Below are positions 31,750-38,802 of a DNA stretch of 48,338 bases, piece after piece (position 1 is the stretch's first letter; each line of letters starts with the position of its first letter). The notes under the pieces are model-generated. The model saw nothing but the letters and a program-made list of their open reading frames with translations, made no database searches and was not told the origin of the DNA. The translations under genes and the position numbers were made by a program. Source of the stretch: Bacteroidota bacterium (GTDB taxonomy: Bacteria > Bacteroidota > Ignavibacteria > Ignavibacteriales > Ignavibacteriaceae); the NCBI GenBank assembly GCA_021796135.1, contig JAJYOQ010000001.1, positions 1 to 48,338 on the forward strand. Direction: 5' to 3'.

Positions 31750-33654
31750 ATGAAAAAAAGAGAAAGAATGCAACATCTTAAGAACACAGGCTTACCTGTA
31801 GCGCCATCTATGGAACCGGCTTTGCAGACAATTCAGCTGCCCGAAGATAAAAAATATTATAATTATCGTTCAATTAAAATTTCCCTTATTGCGATTCTTC
31901 TAGGAGTTGCAGGCGGATTTATTGCTCAAATTTTAACAAAGTTAATCGGCTTAATAACTAACCTCTGTTTCTATGGCGTTTTTTCTTTTTCTTTTAATTC
32001 ACCCGCACAAAATCAACTAGGGTTATGGGTAATATTAGTCCCAATTGCGGGCGCATTTCTTGTCGGATTTATAGCAAAGTATGGATCTGCCGGTATTAGA
32101 GGACATGGAATACCTGAAGCAATGGAACAGGTGCTATTAAATGAAAGCAGAATACAGCCGCGTTTAACTTTTTTAAAACCTATCTCAGCTGCAATTTCAA
32201 TAGGTACCGGAGGACCTTTTGGAGCAGAAGGACCAATAATCGCTACCGGAGGAGCTTTGGGCTCTTTAATTGGACAGTTACTAAAGACAAGCGCAGATGA
32301 GAGAAAAATTCTTTTAGCTGCCGGCGCAGCTGCCGGAATGGCTGCAACTTTTGGAAGCCCTATTTCAGCGGTTTTATTAGCCGTTGAACTTTTGTTATTC
32401 GAATTTAACTCCCAATCTCTAATACCTGTTACTCTTGCAAGCGTCGCTGCAACGGCTGTAAGAATTTTCTTTATGGGGACGGCTCCAATTTTTGCCTTGA
32501 AGGATGTAGCTCAGCCGGGTTCTGTAGCTTTAATTATTTATTTATTGATGGGATTGATTATCGGAGTTTGCTCGGTTTATGTTACAAAAGCTGTTTACTT
32601 AGTCGAAGATACCTTCGATAAATTACCGATACATTGGATGTGGTGGCCTGCCATAGGTGCTGTAGCAGTAGGTGTAATTGGTTATTTTGCACCGCATACT
32701 TTGGGTGTCGGATATGATAATATAGATAATATCTTGAATGGATCCGTTCTCGGAAAAACTTTAATTATTTTATTTATTCTAAAATTTGTTTCCTGGGCTA
32801 TTTCACTCGGAAGCGGAACATCCGGCGGAACACTAGCACCATTATTTACAATCGGCGGAGGGCTTGGAGCTACTTTAGGAGCAGCCATTATAAGTATTTT
32901 TCCAAATTCCGGTGTAGACATAAGGATTGCTGCACTTGTAGGTATGGCTGCAATGTTTGCGGGATCAGCTCGTGCTTTGTTAGCATCAATAATATTTGCT
33001 TTTGAAACAACAATGCAGCCGCACGGATTATTACCGCTTTTGGCTGGCTGCAGCAGCGCATATTTAGTCTCCAGCCTGATGATGCGTAATACAATAATGA
33101 CAGAAAAAATTTCGAGAAGAGGCGTCAGTGTCCCTAGCGGATATGCGGCAGATTTCCTTATACAAATTCTTGTAAAAGATTGCGCTTCTAAAACTGTAGT
33201 ATCTATTAAAGCTGAAGATGAGGTTTCAGAAGTTCGTAAATGGCTTGCTTCAGGAAAAGAAGGATCCTTACATCATTGTTATCCGGTTATCAATGATCAT
33301 GCTAAATTACTCGGTGTTATTAAACGCCGTGAAATAGAAAATCCGGAAGTATCAGGCAATAAAAAAGTAAATGAAATTATTAAAGGTCCTTTAGTAGCAA
33401 TATATGAAGATAATACTATGCGGGAAGCAGCAGATATGATGGCAAGGTACAAAGTTACCCTTATTCCAATTATAGATCACGGAGATCATCAAAAGTTAAT
33501 AGGTGTAATTTCTCATGATGATATATTGAATGCAAGAAGATTACATAATGAAAAAGAAAATTTATATAAAAGATATATTAGTTTAAGCAGGAGGAAAAAG
33601 AAGAAGACATTCAATCGCCCAAGACAATTTAGCATTGAATTATTACTTGTTTGA
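31750..33654 (+). CDS. CLC-family anion channel/transporter with C-terminal CBS pair
   Basis: Moves chloride or another anion across the inner membrane, possibly in exchange for protons. The 634 residues comprise a ~400-residue CLC core with many TM helices and two CBS domains (~475-600). Family motifs are modified: the first selectivity loop is GHGIPE, with His where Ser is usual in GSGIP; the second is GAEGP (gating Glu retained, GxEGP); and GTSGGTLAPLF is present. A ~30-residue polar N-terminal extension precedes the first TM. The last residues after the second CBS are basic (SRRKKKKTFNRPRQ). Anion selectivity cannot be read from sequence by eye. Confidence 0.93.
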   Translation: MKKRERMQHLKNTGLPVAPSMEPALQTIQLPEDKKYYNYRSIKISLIAILLGVAGGFIAQILTKLIGLITNLCFYGVFSFSFNSPAQNQLGLWVILVPIAGAFLVGFIAKYGSAGIRGHGIPEAMEQVLLNESRIQPRLTFLKPISAAISIGTGGPFGAEGPIIATGGALGSLIGQLLKTSADERKILLAAGAAAGMAATFGSPISAVLLAVELLLFEFNSQSLIPVTLASVAATAVRIFFMGTAPIFALKDVAQPGSVALIIYLLMGLIIGVCSVYVTKAVYLVEDTFDKLPIHWMWWPAIGAVAVGVIGYFAPHTLGVGYDNIDNILNGSVLGKTLIILFILKFVSWAISLGSGTSGGTLAPLFTIGGGLGATLGAAIISIFPNSGVDIRIAALVGMAAMFAGSARALLASIIFAFETTMQPHGLLPLLAGCSSAYLVSSLMMRNTIMTEKISRRGVSVPSGYAADFLIQILVKDCASKTVVSIKAEDEVSEVRKWLASGKEGSLHHCYPVINDHAKLLGVIKRREIENPEVSGNKKVNEIIKGPLVAIYEDNTMREAADMMARYKVTLIPIIDHGDHQKLIGVISHDDILNARRLHNEKENLYKRYISLSRRKKKKTFNRPRQFSIELLLV

Positions 33655-33672
33655 CTAAATTATTTTACATTA

Positions 33673-33741
33673 TTTTTAAGCGTTGTAAAATATAATTTGT
33701 TGAAAAAGAAAATAAATTCTTTTTAAGGGTTGTTTAATATA
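33673..33741 (+). repeat. Pair of 22-bp imperfect direct repeats before the Crp/Fnr gene
   Basis: 33673-33694 and 33720-33741 match at 19 of 22 bases (TTTTTAAGsGTTGTwwAATATA). The second copy covers the ribosome-binding region and ends on the A of the ATG. It could be a binding site for autoregulation or a chance AT-rich similarity. Confidence 0.4.
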
Positions 33742-34433
33742 TGTCAATAAAATCAAATGAATTAGAAGATATCCTAAGCAAGATTCCATTATTTTCAGAA
33801 TTGTATCCGGAGCAAATTAAAAGAGTTTCATCAATATCTAAAGCAGCAGCATGGAATAAAAATGAAGTTTTATTTAATGACGGAGATATTTACAAAGGTT
33901 TTTATATTTTATTAAAGGGGACAGTAAAAGTATTTAAGTACAATATTCACGGGAAAGAGTCAGTATTACATATTGTAAAGCCATTAGCAGCATTTGCCGA
34001 TGTTCCCTTGTTCGAAGGAGGAAATTACCCTGCAACAGCACAAACCTTAGACAAATGTACTATTCTTTTTATACCTAAAGACAGCTTTTTATCAATGATA
34101 AAGGAAGATCCGGAAATAAGTTTAAAAATGATAAGCGGATTTGCAAAGCGATTAAAGGAGATGTCTAATAAATTTGAAGATTTTACTTCGAAAGAGGTTG
34201 TTAATAGACTTGCAGAATTTCTTTTAAAAGAAATAAAAAACAGCGATATGGATAAATTAGCTAAACCAATTATTAAGTTAAGCATTCCTAAAAAAACAAT
34301 AGCCGCATATCTGGGAACTATTACAGAAACTCTTTCAAGAACATTAAAGAAACTTCAAGATGAACAAATCATTTTAGTTAAAGGAAAAACAATAATAATA
34401 AACGATTATTCCCGCCTTAAGAAACTCACCTGA
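33741..34433 (+). CDS. Crp/Fnr family transcriptional regulator
   Basis: A 230-residue regulator. The cyclic-nucleotide-type beta-barrel spans about residues 10-125 (NDGDIYKGFYILLKGTVKVF, VKPLAAFADVPLFEGG), followed by a dimerisation helix and a winged helix (~150-225) with KKTIAAYLGTITETLSRTLKKL as the DNA-reading helix. The Glu-x-x-Ser-Arg arrangement in it (ETLSR) is the Crp/Fnr recognition pattern. The Cys set of an oxygen-sensing Fnr cluster is absent, which fits DNR/NnrR/HcpR-like members that sense nitrogen oxides or haem. It lies just before the DUF2249-to-HAO genes and an Fnr-like palindrome, which it probably controls. Confidence 0.92.
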   Translation: MSIKSNELEDILSKIPLFSELYPEQIKRVSSISKAAAWNKNEVLFNDGDIYKGFYILLKGTVKVFKYNIHGKESVLHIVKPLAAFADVPLFEGGNYPATAQTLDKCTILFIPKDSFLSMIKEDPEISLKMISGFAKRLKEMSNKFEDFTSKEVVNRLAEFLLKEIKNSDMDKLAKPIIKLSIPKKTIAAYLGTITETLSRTLKKLQDEQIILVKGKTIIINDYSRLKKLT

Positions 34434-34449
34434 TAAAAAACCTATATAA

Positions 34450-34463
34450 CTGACTTAAGTCAA
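34450..34463. promoter_or_regulatory. Fnr/DNR-like operator palindrome
   Basis: CTGACTTAAGTCAA contains the perfect 12-bp palindrome TGACTTAAGTCA (34451-34462). The minus-strand half reads TTGAC-N4-GTCA, close to the Fnr-family TTGAT-N4-ATCAA box. It lies between the Crp/Fnr gene and the DUF2249 gene, about 50 bases from the latter's ATG, the right place to control the downstream cluster. Confidence 0.6.
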
Positions 34464-34514
34464 AGGAATGTGCAGTTTATTTAAATAGATTTGAGACAAA
34501 AAAAGGAACATTAA

Positions 34515-34754
34515 ATGAAATCTCCATCTATTATTGAATTAGACATTCGCCCCATTCTTCCAAAAGACAAACATCCTAAAATTTTTGCAACATTTGATTC
34601 GCTTCAAAAAGGTGAAGTGCTGAAATTGATAAATGACCACGATCCGGTGCCTCTATATTATCAAATGCAGGCAACAAGACAAGAACAGTTTGAATGGACA
34701 TTAACCGAAAACGGACCGGAAGTTTGGATTGTGAATATTACAAAAATCGCTTAA
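34515..34754 (+). CDS. DUF2249 domain protein
   Basis: A 79-residue soluble protein matching DUF2249: ELDIRPILPKDKHPKIFATFDSL, LINDHDPVPLYYQMQA and the C-terminal FEWTLTENGPEVWIVNI. Members have a TusA-like fold and are often found beside Crp/Fnr regulators, DUF1858 proteins and nitrogen-oxide enzymes; their function is not established. Here it follows the Fnr-like palindrome and precedes a decayed DUF1858-like reading frame and the HAO cluster. Confidence 0.88.
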   Translation: MKSPSIIELDIRPILPKDKHPKIFATFDSLQKGEVLKLINDHDPVPLYYQMQATRQEQFEWTLTENGPEVWIVNITKIA

Positions 34755-34776
34755 TCATATTTTTGAAAGAAAATTA

Positions 34777-34912
34777 ATGATTACCAAAGCAATGAAGATA
34801 TCTAAAATGCTGAATGATTATCCGGAGACTAAAGTTATTCTTAGATTTTGGTCGTCTACGTTGAATCGATTATTTAATGTCTAAAGATGCAAGAAGTGAA
34901 TTAGGTATGTAA
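34777..34912 (+). pseudogene. Probable remnant of a DUF1858-like gene
   Basis: An ATG at 34777 opens a 35-codon frame whose first part (MITKAMKISKMLNDYPET) closely resembles the start of DUF1858 proteins. It then loses resemblance and stops at 34882-34884. A short frame in another phase continues to 34912 (MSKDARSELGM). The family is normally about 65-75 residues, so a frameshift or internal loss seems likely. DUF1858 genes commonly accompany DUF2249 genes, supporting the identity. An intact short peptide remains possible. Confidence 0.45.
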
Positions 34913-34926
34913 ATTAGGAGGAAAAA

Positions 34927-35382
34927 ATGTTTACTACTGTCAGATATTTTATTAAAACAAGTATCATATTCTTAATTACCGGAATCCTTACAGGACTTTA
35001 TATGTCCATTAATATGCATCTGCATTTCGGCGGTTACTCCCCTGAAATAGTTTCTGCCCATACTCATATAATTCTGGTTGGTTCCGTTATGATGATGATT
35101 ATGGGTGTCGCCTTATGGTTTTTCCCGCGACCGGAAAAAGAAGACAAAAAATATAATCCCGGCATGATTCTATTTACCTACTGGATAATGACCGTATCTA
35201 CTGCATTAAGATTTGCTAGCGAATTAGTTAATTCATTTATTGAAATAAGAACTATTGAAGTATTTATAACAATTTTTTCCTTTTTCCAGGTCCTGGCAAT
35301 AATACTTTTCTTTTATAGTATTTGGGGAAGAATAAGATCCGTCGGCAGCCATATTAGAGAATCAAAGGGAGAAAGATTTTAA
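34927..35382 (+). CDS. Short four-TM haem-copper-oxidase subunit I-like protein
   Basis: A 151-residue membrane protein with four hydrophobic segments (~8-28, 44-66, 80-100, 110-132). The segment HLHFGGYSPEIVSAHTHIIL followed by VGSVMMMIMGVALWFFPRP resembles the first helices of subunit I of NO reductase and cbb3-type oxidases (CcoN/NorB), including possible haem-ligating His residues. The protein is far too short for a complete subunit I (usually about 450 residues), so it cannot hold the full haem-copper site. A good ribosome site (AGGAGG) lies before the ATG. With the HAO-like cytochrome downstream it may form a nitrogen-oxide redox complex; this is inferred. Confidence 0.75.
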   Translation: MFTTVRYFIKTSIIFLITGILTGLYMSINMHLHFGGYSPEIVSAHTHIILVGSVMMMIMGVALWFFPRPEKEDKKYNPGMILFTYWIMTVSTALRFASELVNSFIEIRTIEVFITIFSFFQVLAIILFFYSIWGRIRSVGSHIRESKGERF

Positions 35383-35437
35383 ATAAATTTTGTTAATTTA
35401 AAATTATTCATAAGTAATAAAATATAAAGGAGAATTT

Positions 35438-36712
35438 ATGTTTAAACAAATACCAAAAACTTTAACAATAGGGATATCGGTAGTTGTAATTTTTTTATTC
35501 ATAATTTATTTTTTGACAAAACTTCCTACCGGAGGAGAAACCAATTCAACTCAGCAAATATCCTTTAGCGGAGCCGATAAATGCGCTGCCTGCCATAAAA
35601 GAGTAACTCCCGATATTGTAAATCAATTTGCAATTAGCACAATGGCAAAAGCAGGTGTCAGATGTACAGATTGTCACGTAGTTGATCGCTCTAATCCGAT
35701 GGGAAAGGAACATGAAGGATTTTTTATAACAGTTTCTCCCACTCCAAAACAATGCGCAAAATGTCACCCAGCCGAAACAACACAGTTTGAACACAGCAGA
35801 CACGGCGGTCCGGCATGGGTCGCATTGAGCGGCTTCTCGGACTTTACACCCGAACAAAAAAAAGTTGTTGAACAAATTCCTGAAGTCAATCGCGGTCCAA
35901 ACGGAATTATTACTGCAACCAGGAATTCACTCTTTGACATTGAAGGTACTTCGGTTACTCCTGCAGCCTGCCTTTCATGTCATTCAATAGGCAAACCAAA
36001 TGCTGATGGCAGCATAGGTAATTGTAATAAATGCCATCTTCGTCATGAATTTTCTATTTCACAAGTGCGCAAACCCGAAATTTGCGGACAATGCCATATT
36101 GGTCCCGATCATCCTCAAACGGAAATCTATCATGAATCTGCACACGGAGTGATGTACCTGACAGAAGGCTCTAAATGGAACTGGAATCAAAAGCCGGGCA
36201 GATTAACAACTACTGATATGCCCGCACCTACCTGCGCTACCTGTCATATGAGCGGGTTTGGTAATCAAGGAACTACACACGATGTGGGTCAAAGATTATC
36301 CAAATTTTTATTTGCTGCTGTAACCACAGATAGACCAAATTCATTTGAAGGTCGTGAAGCTATGAAGTCTATTTGCGCTAATTGTCATTCATCTAAGTTC
36401 ATTGACGAACAATATGCTAAGGCTGATAGCGTAACCGCATTTGTAAATTCTAAGGTTCAGGAAGCTAATCAAATAATGCAGGGATTGGTAAAAGACGGAA
36501 TAATTTCCGATAAACCCTTTGCAAATACTATTAGTTTTGATGCATTTGATCTATGGCATTTTTACGGCAGAACTGCCAAGTTCGGTGCATATATGCAGGG
36601 ACCTGATTACGTTCAATGGCATGGCATTTATCCTCTGCTTAAACAACTAACAAAAGTAAAAGAAGAAGCTGCGGCATTAAGAGCCGAACATAAACGTGGA
36701 GGAAGGTTATGA
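35438..36712 (+). CDS. Octahaem cytochrome c, hydroxylamine oxidoreductase (HAO)-like
   Basis: A 424-residue multihaem protein held by an uncleaved N-terminal TM anchor (~10-27), with the body outside the inner membrane. Eight CxxCH motifs start at residues 49, 76, 106, 178, 196, 216, 266 and 313. HAO-family landmarks are present: HESAHGVMYLTEGSKWNW, MPAPTCATCHMSGFG, TTHDVGQRLS, and GPDYVQWHGIYPLLK. In nitrifiers the family oxidises hydroxylamine; in non-nitrifiers it is thought to work reductively on nitrite, NO or hydroxylamine, typically lacking the Tyr cross-link to the P460 haem. Whether Tyr391 or another residue fills that role needs alignment. A strong ribosome site (AAAGGAG) precedes the ATG, and the stop overlaps the next gene. 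Confidence 0.9.
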   Translation: MFKQIPKTLTIGISVVVIFLFIIYFLTKLPTGGETNSTQQISFSGADKCAACHKRVTPDIVNQFAISTMAKAGVRCTDCHVVDRSNPMGKEHEGFFITVSPTPKQCAKCHPAETTQFEHSRHGGPAWVALSGFSDFTPEQKKVVEQIPEVNRGPNGIITATRNSLFDIEGTSVTPAACLSCHSIGKPNADGSIGNCNKCHLRHEFSISQVRKPEICGQCHIGPDHPQTEIYHESAHGVMYLTEGSKWNWNQKPGRLTTTDMPAPTCATCHMSGFGNQGTTHDVGQRLSKFLFAAVTTDRPNSFEGREAMKSICANCHSSKFIDEQYAKADSVTAFVNSKVQEANQIMQGLVKDGIISDKPFANTISFDAFDLWHFYGRTAKFGAYMQGPDYVQWHGIYPLLKQLTKVKEEAAALRAEHKRGGRL

Positions 36713-37590
36713 CAAACGTAAATATATTACACTTAGCAAATGTAAAACTCCCCTTCGAGAAAAACCGGCTGCTTATGTTCTTTGTAGGAATAAATATAAT
36801 GTTCACGGGAATTGATGTCGCTCTTGCACACTCGATAAATCAATTTATTCCGGTTTACGAATGGATACCGATATTATTTTTCCCCTTTGGTACTCTATCC
36901 TGTTTATTAATTGCATTTCAATCAAAACCGAAACCTTGGCTGATGATTATCCATATCTTGTTAATGGTGACGGGAATAATTGTCGGCATAACCGGTACTG
37001 CCTTTCATGCAAATGCCGTACTAAATCCGCAGGGATATTTAACTTGGGCTTGGGTTGTTTTCGGCTCGCCTATTCTTGCTCCTCTGGCTTTTGCCGGTAT
37101 TTCTCTATTAGGTCTTTATGCAATTACCGAAGAAGTCCATGATATGCCCGGAACTCTGATTGTGCCTGGAATCGGAACATTTAAATCACCTATTTCCAGA
37201 GATAGACATTTCCTTTGGCTGGTCGGTTTGGGTTTTGCTGCTAGTGCAATTACATCAATAATTGATCATGCTCAATATGGGTATTCATTTTATAAAATGA
37301 TACCAATAATATATGGATTATTTTCCAGCTCAGTAGTTATATATTTATCGATAACGAAAGTATGGTCAAGAGGCGACGAAGTCGTTTATTTCTGGACTAT
37401 GATTGCTGCTGTAGCAGTCGGTATAATGGGATTCGGATTCCATCTTTCCGCCGATCTTGCCGGAACAGGTTCAATTAGTCTGGAAAGAATTCTTGCCTTT
37501 GCTCCGATATTCGCACCAATGCTTTACAGCGACCTAGGCATTCTTGGTCTGCTTGTAGTCGCTAAACCGGAGAGTAAGGGTACAAAGTAA
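36709..37590 (+). CDS. Eight-TM membrane protein, coupled to the HAO-like cytochrome
   Basis: A 293-residue polytopic protein I do not recognise as a named family. Hydrophobic segments are near residues 22-42, 48-68, 76-96, 108-135, 168-186, 196-213, 222-245 and 258-281. No CxxCH is present, but membrane-embedded or edge His residues occur (AHSIN, IIHILLM, FHANAV, IIDHAQYGYSF, FGFHLSADLAG), which could bind haem b or take part in quinol chemistry. Its ATG overlaps the HAO-like stop by four bases (ATGA), so the two are translationally coupled. The likely job is the membrane anchor or quinol-linked electron donor for the octahaem protein; this is inferred from position. Confidence 0.8.
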   Translation: MTNVNILHLANVKLPFEKNRLLMFFVGINIMFTGIDVALAHSINQFIPVYEWIPILFFPFGTLSCLLIAFQSKPKPWLMIIHILLMVTGIIVGITGTAFHANAVLNPQGYLTWAWVVFGSPILAPLAFAGISLLGLYAITEEVHDMPGTLIVPGIGTFKSPISRDRHFLWLVGLGFAASAITSIIDHAQYGYSFYKMIPIIYGLFSSSVVIYLSITKVWSRGDEVVYFWTMIAAVAVGIMGFGFHLSADLAGTGSISLERILAFAPIFAPMLYSDLGILGLLVVAKPESKGTK

Positions 37591-37650
37591 TAACTTAGAT
37601 GACAATCAGTTATAAAAGTCTTTCAATTCTAAGAATTAATTTTGTGTCAT

Positions 37651-37684
37651 TATGTAGTGACAGAGGGCTCATGGTCACTACATA
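37651..37684. repeat. 11-bp perfect inverted repeat after the HAO cluster
   Basis: TATGTAGTGAC (37651-37661) pairs perfectly with GTCACTACATA (37674-37684) across a 12-base loop. It lies 60 bases after the membrane-protein stop and 60 bases before the dehydrogenase ATG. No clean T-run follows, so a terminator is uncertain; an operator or a small repeat element is also possible. Confidence 0.6.
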
Positions 37685-37743
37685 GCATTTTGCAATCCTA
37701 ATTCTTTTATTTATTTTCCAATTTTTGAAAGGCTTTATTTAAA

Positions 37744-38481
37744 ATGGAAAATGGATTTTATCTAATTACAGGCGCATCCAGAGGTATCGGAGAAGCATTA
37801 GCTCAAAAGATTTTGGAAAATGGGAATACCGTCCTTGGAGTTTCCAGAAATCGGTCTGATAAATTAAAATCTGCAAATTATTCTCACCTGTCATTTAATC
37901 TGACCGAAACTGCCAGGATAAGTCAAATCATTGATAAAGTTGATGAAATAGTTGACAATAAGAAATTTGATTTTATCTGCCTTGTAAATAATGCTTCTGC
38001 CGTTGAACCCATAGGTTCCATTGAAAGATGTTCCCCAACTGATATTGAAACTCACCTCACTATCGGTCTCATAGCTCCGATGCTCCTTACTTCAATGTTT
38101 ATACGGAGATTTTCCGGCGAAAAAATTCGAAAAAAAATAGGATTTATCTCATCTAGAGCCGCCTTTAATGCCATGCCCGATCAAAGCAGCTACTGTAGTT
38201 CCAAATCCGGACTCAATATGTTCGCTCAATGCATCGGACTCGAACAAAAGAATAAGAATGATGAGTTTGAGATAATTTCCATCGGTCCCGGAATGGTGGA
38301 TACTTTCATGCAGCAGACAGCACGTTCAAAGACAACCGAAGAATACGCTATTGTAGATATTTTTAAACAGGCATTTATTGAAGGCAAGCTGCAAGATCCG
38401 CAAAAGGTTGCCGAAAAGATTTATACAATACTCAAAAATAAATATGAACAGGGAAAATATGTGAATGTCAGTGAGATATAA
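37744..38481 (+). CDS. Short-chain dehydrogenase/reductase (sepiapterin/benzil reductase-like)
   Basis: NAD(P)-dependent oxidoreductase of 245 residues. The cofactor loop is TGASRGIGEAL (residues ~8-18), followed by VNNASAVEP, the catalytic Ser region GFISSRAAFNAMPDQ and the YCSSKSG Tyr-x-x-x-Lys pair. The C-terminal GMVDTFMQQTAR resembles the sepiapterin reductase/YueD ((S)-benzoin-forming benzil reductase) branch. The substrate is not deducible. It appears to be a single-gene unit. Confidence 0.9.
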   Translation: MENGFYLITGASRGIGEALAQKILENGNTVLGVSRNRSDKLKSANYSHLSFNLTETARISQIIDKVDEIVDNKKFDFICLVNNASAVEPIGSIERCSPTDIETHLTIGLIAPMLLTSMFIRRFSGEKIRKKIGFISSRAAFNAMPDQSSYCSSKSGLNMFAQCIGLEQKNKNDEFEIISIGPGMVDTFMQQTARSKTTEEYAIVDIFKQAFIEGKLQDPQKVAEKIYTILKNKYEQGKYVNVSEI

Positions 38482-38595
38482 TTTTCAGAAACAATTTTAT
38501 AAACATACCAGATAAACTGAGAAAGTACGTTATTATCATCAAATTGAATTTTTGAATTGCTTTTTAAGGGGAAAATTCAGTCTTCTCTTAAACCG

Positions 38596-38668
38596 AGCCA
38601 TCTGTCGGACTTGAACCGACGACCTGCTCATTACGAATGAGCTGCTCTACCAGCTGAGCTAAGATGGC
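38596..38668 (-). tRNA. tRNA-Thr (anticodon CGU)
   Basis: The minus strand folds as a full cloverleaf: acceptor GCCATCT/AGATGGC, D-arm GCTC-AGCTGGTA-GAGC, anticodon arm GCTCA-TTCGTAA-TGAGC with anticodon CGT, and T-arm GTCGG-TTCAAGT-CCGAC. It is 73 nt, with a T discriminator; CCA is not encoded. It reads ACG codons for threonine. It lies downstream of the mini-protein gene on the same strand. Confidence 0.95.
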
Positions 38669-38706
38669 TTTCTTAGAAAAAGATTAGAAGGTTTTTAACT
38701 ATTTTA

Positions 38707-38802
38707 TTATCTTAACTTTTTCTTATGACGATTCTTTCGTAATCGTTTTTTCCTCTTGTGAGTGGACATTTTATGCCGCTTACGTTTCTTTCCGCAAGGC
38801 AT
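38707..38802 (-). CDS. 31-residue AURKAIP1/COX24-domain (mS38-like) basic protein
   Basis: A tiny gene missed by length filters. It begins MPCGKKRKRHKMSTHKRKK and consists almost wholly of Lys, Arg and His. This is the bacterial AURKAIP1/COX24 pattern (the former DUF1713), whose mitochondrial relatives include the small-subunit ribosomal protein mS38. A role on the ribosome is therefore likely but inferred. An excellent ribosome site AAGGAGG (38815-38809) sits six bases before the ATG, inside the 3' end of the upstream gene, and the ATG overlaps that gene's stop (TGATG), implying translational coupling. Confidence 0.88.
   Translation of the reverse strand: MPCGKKRKRHKMSTHKRKKRLRKNRHKKKLR

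Noticed and set aside
34927..35382. Calling this gene norB or ccoN
   Set aside because: It has only four TM helices and 151 residues, so it cannot form a full catalytic subunit.
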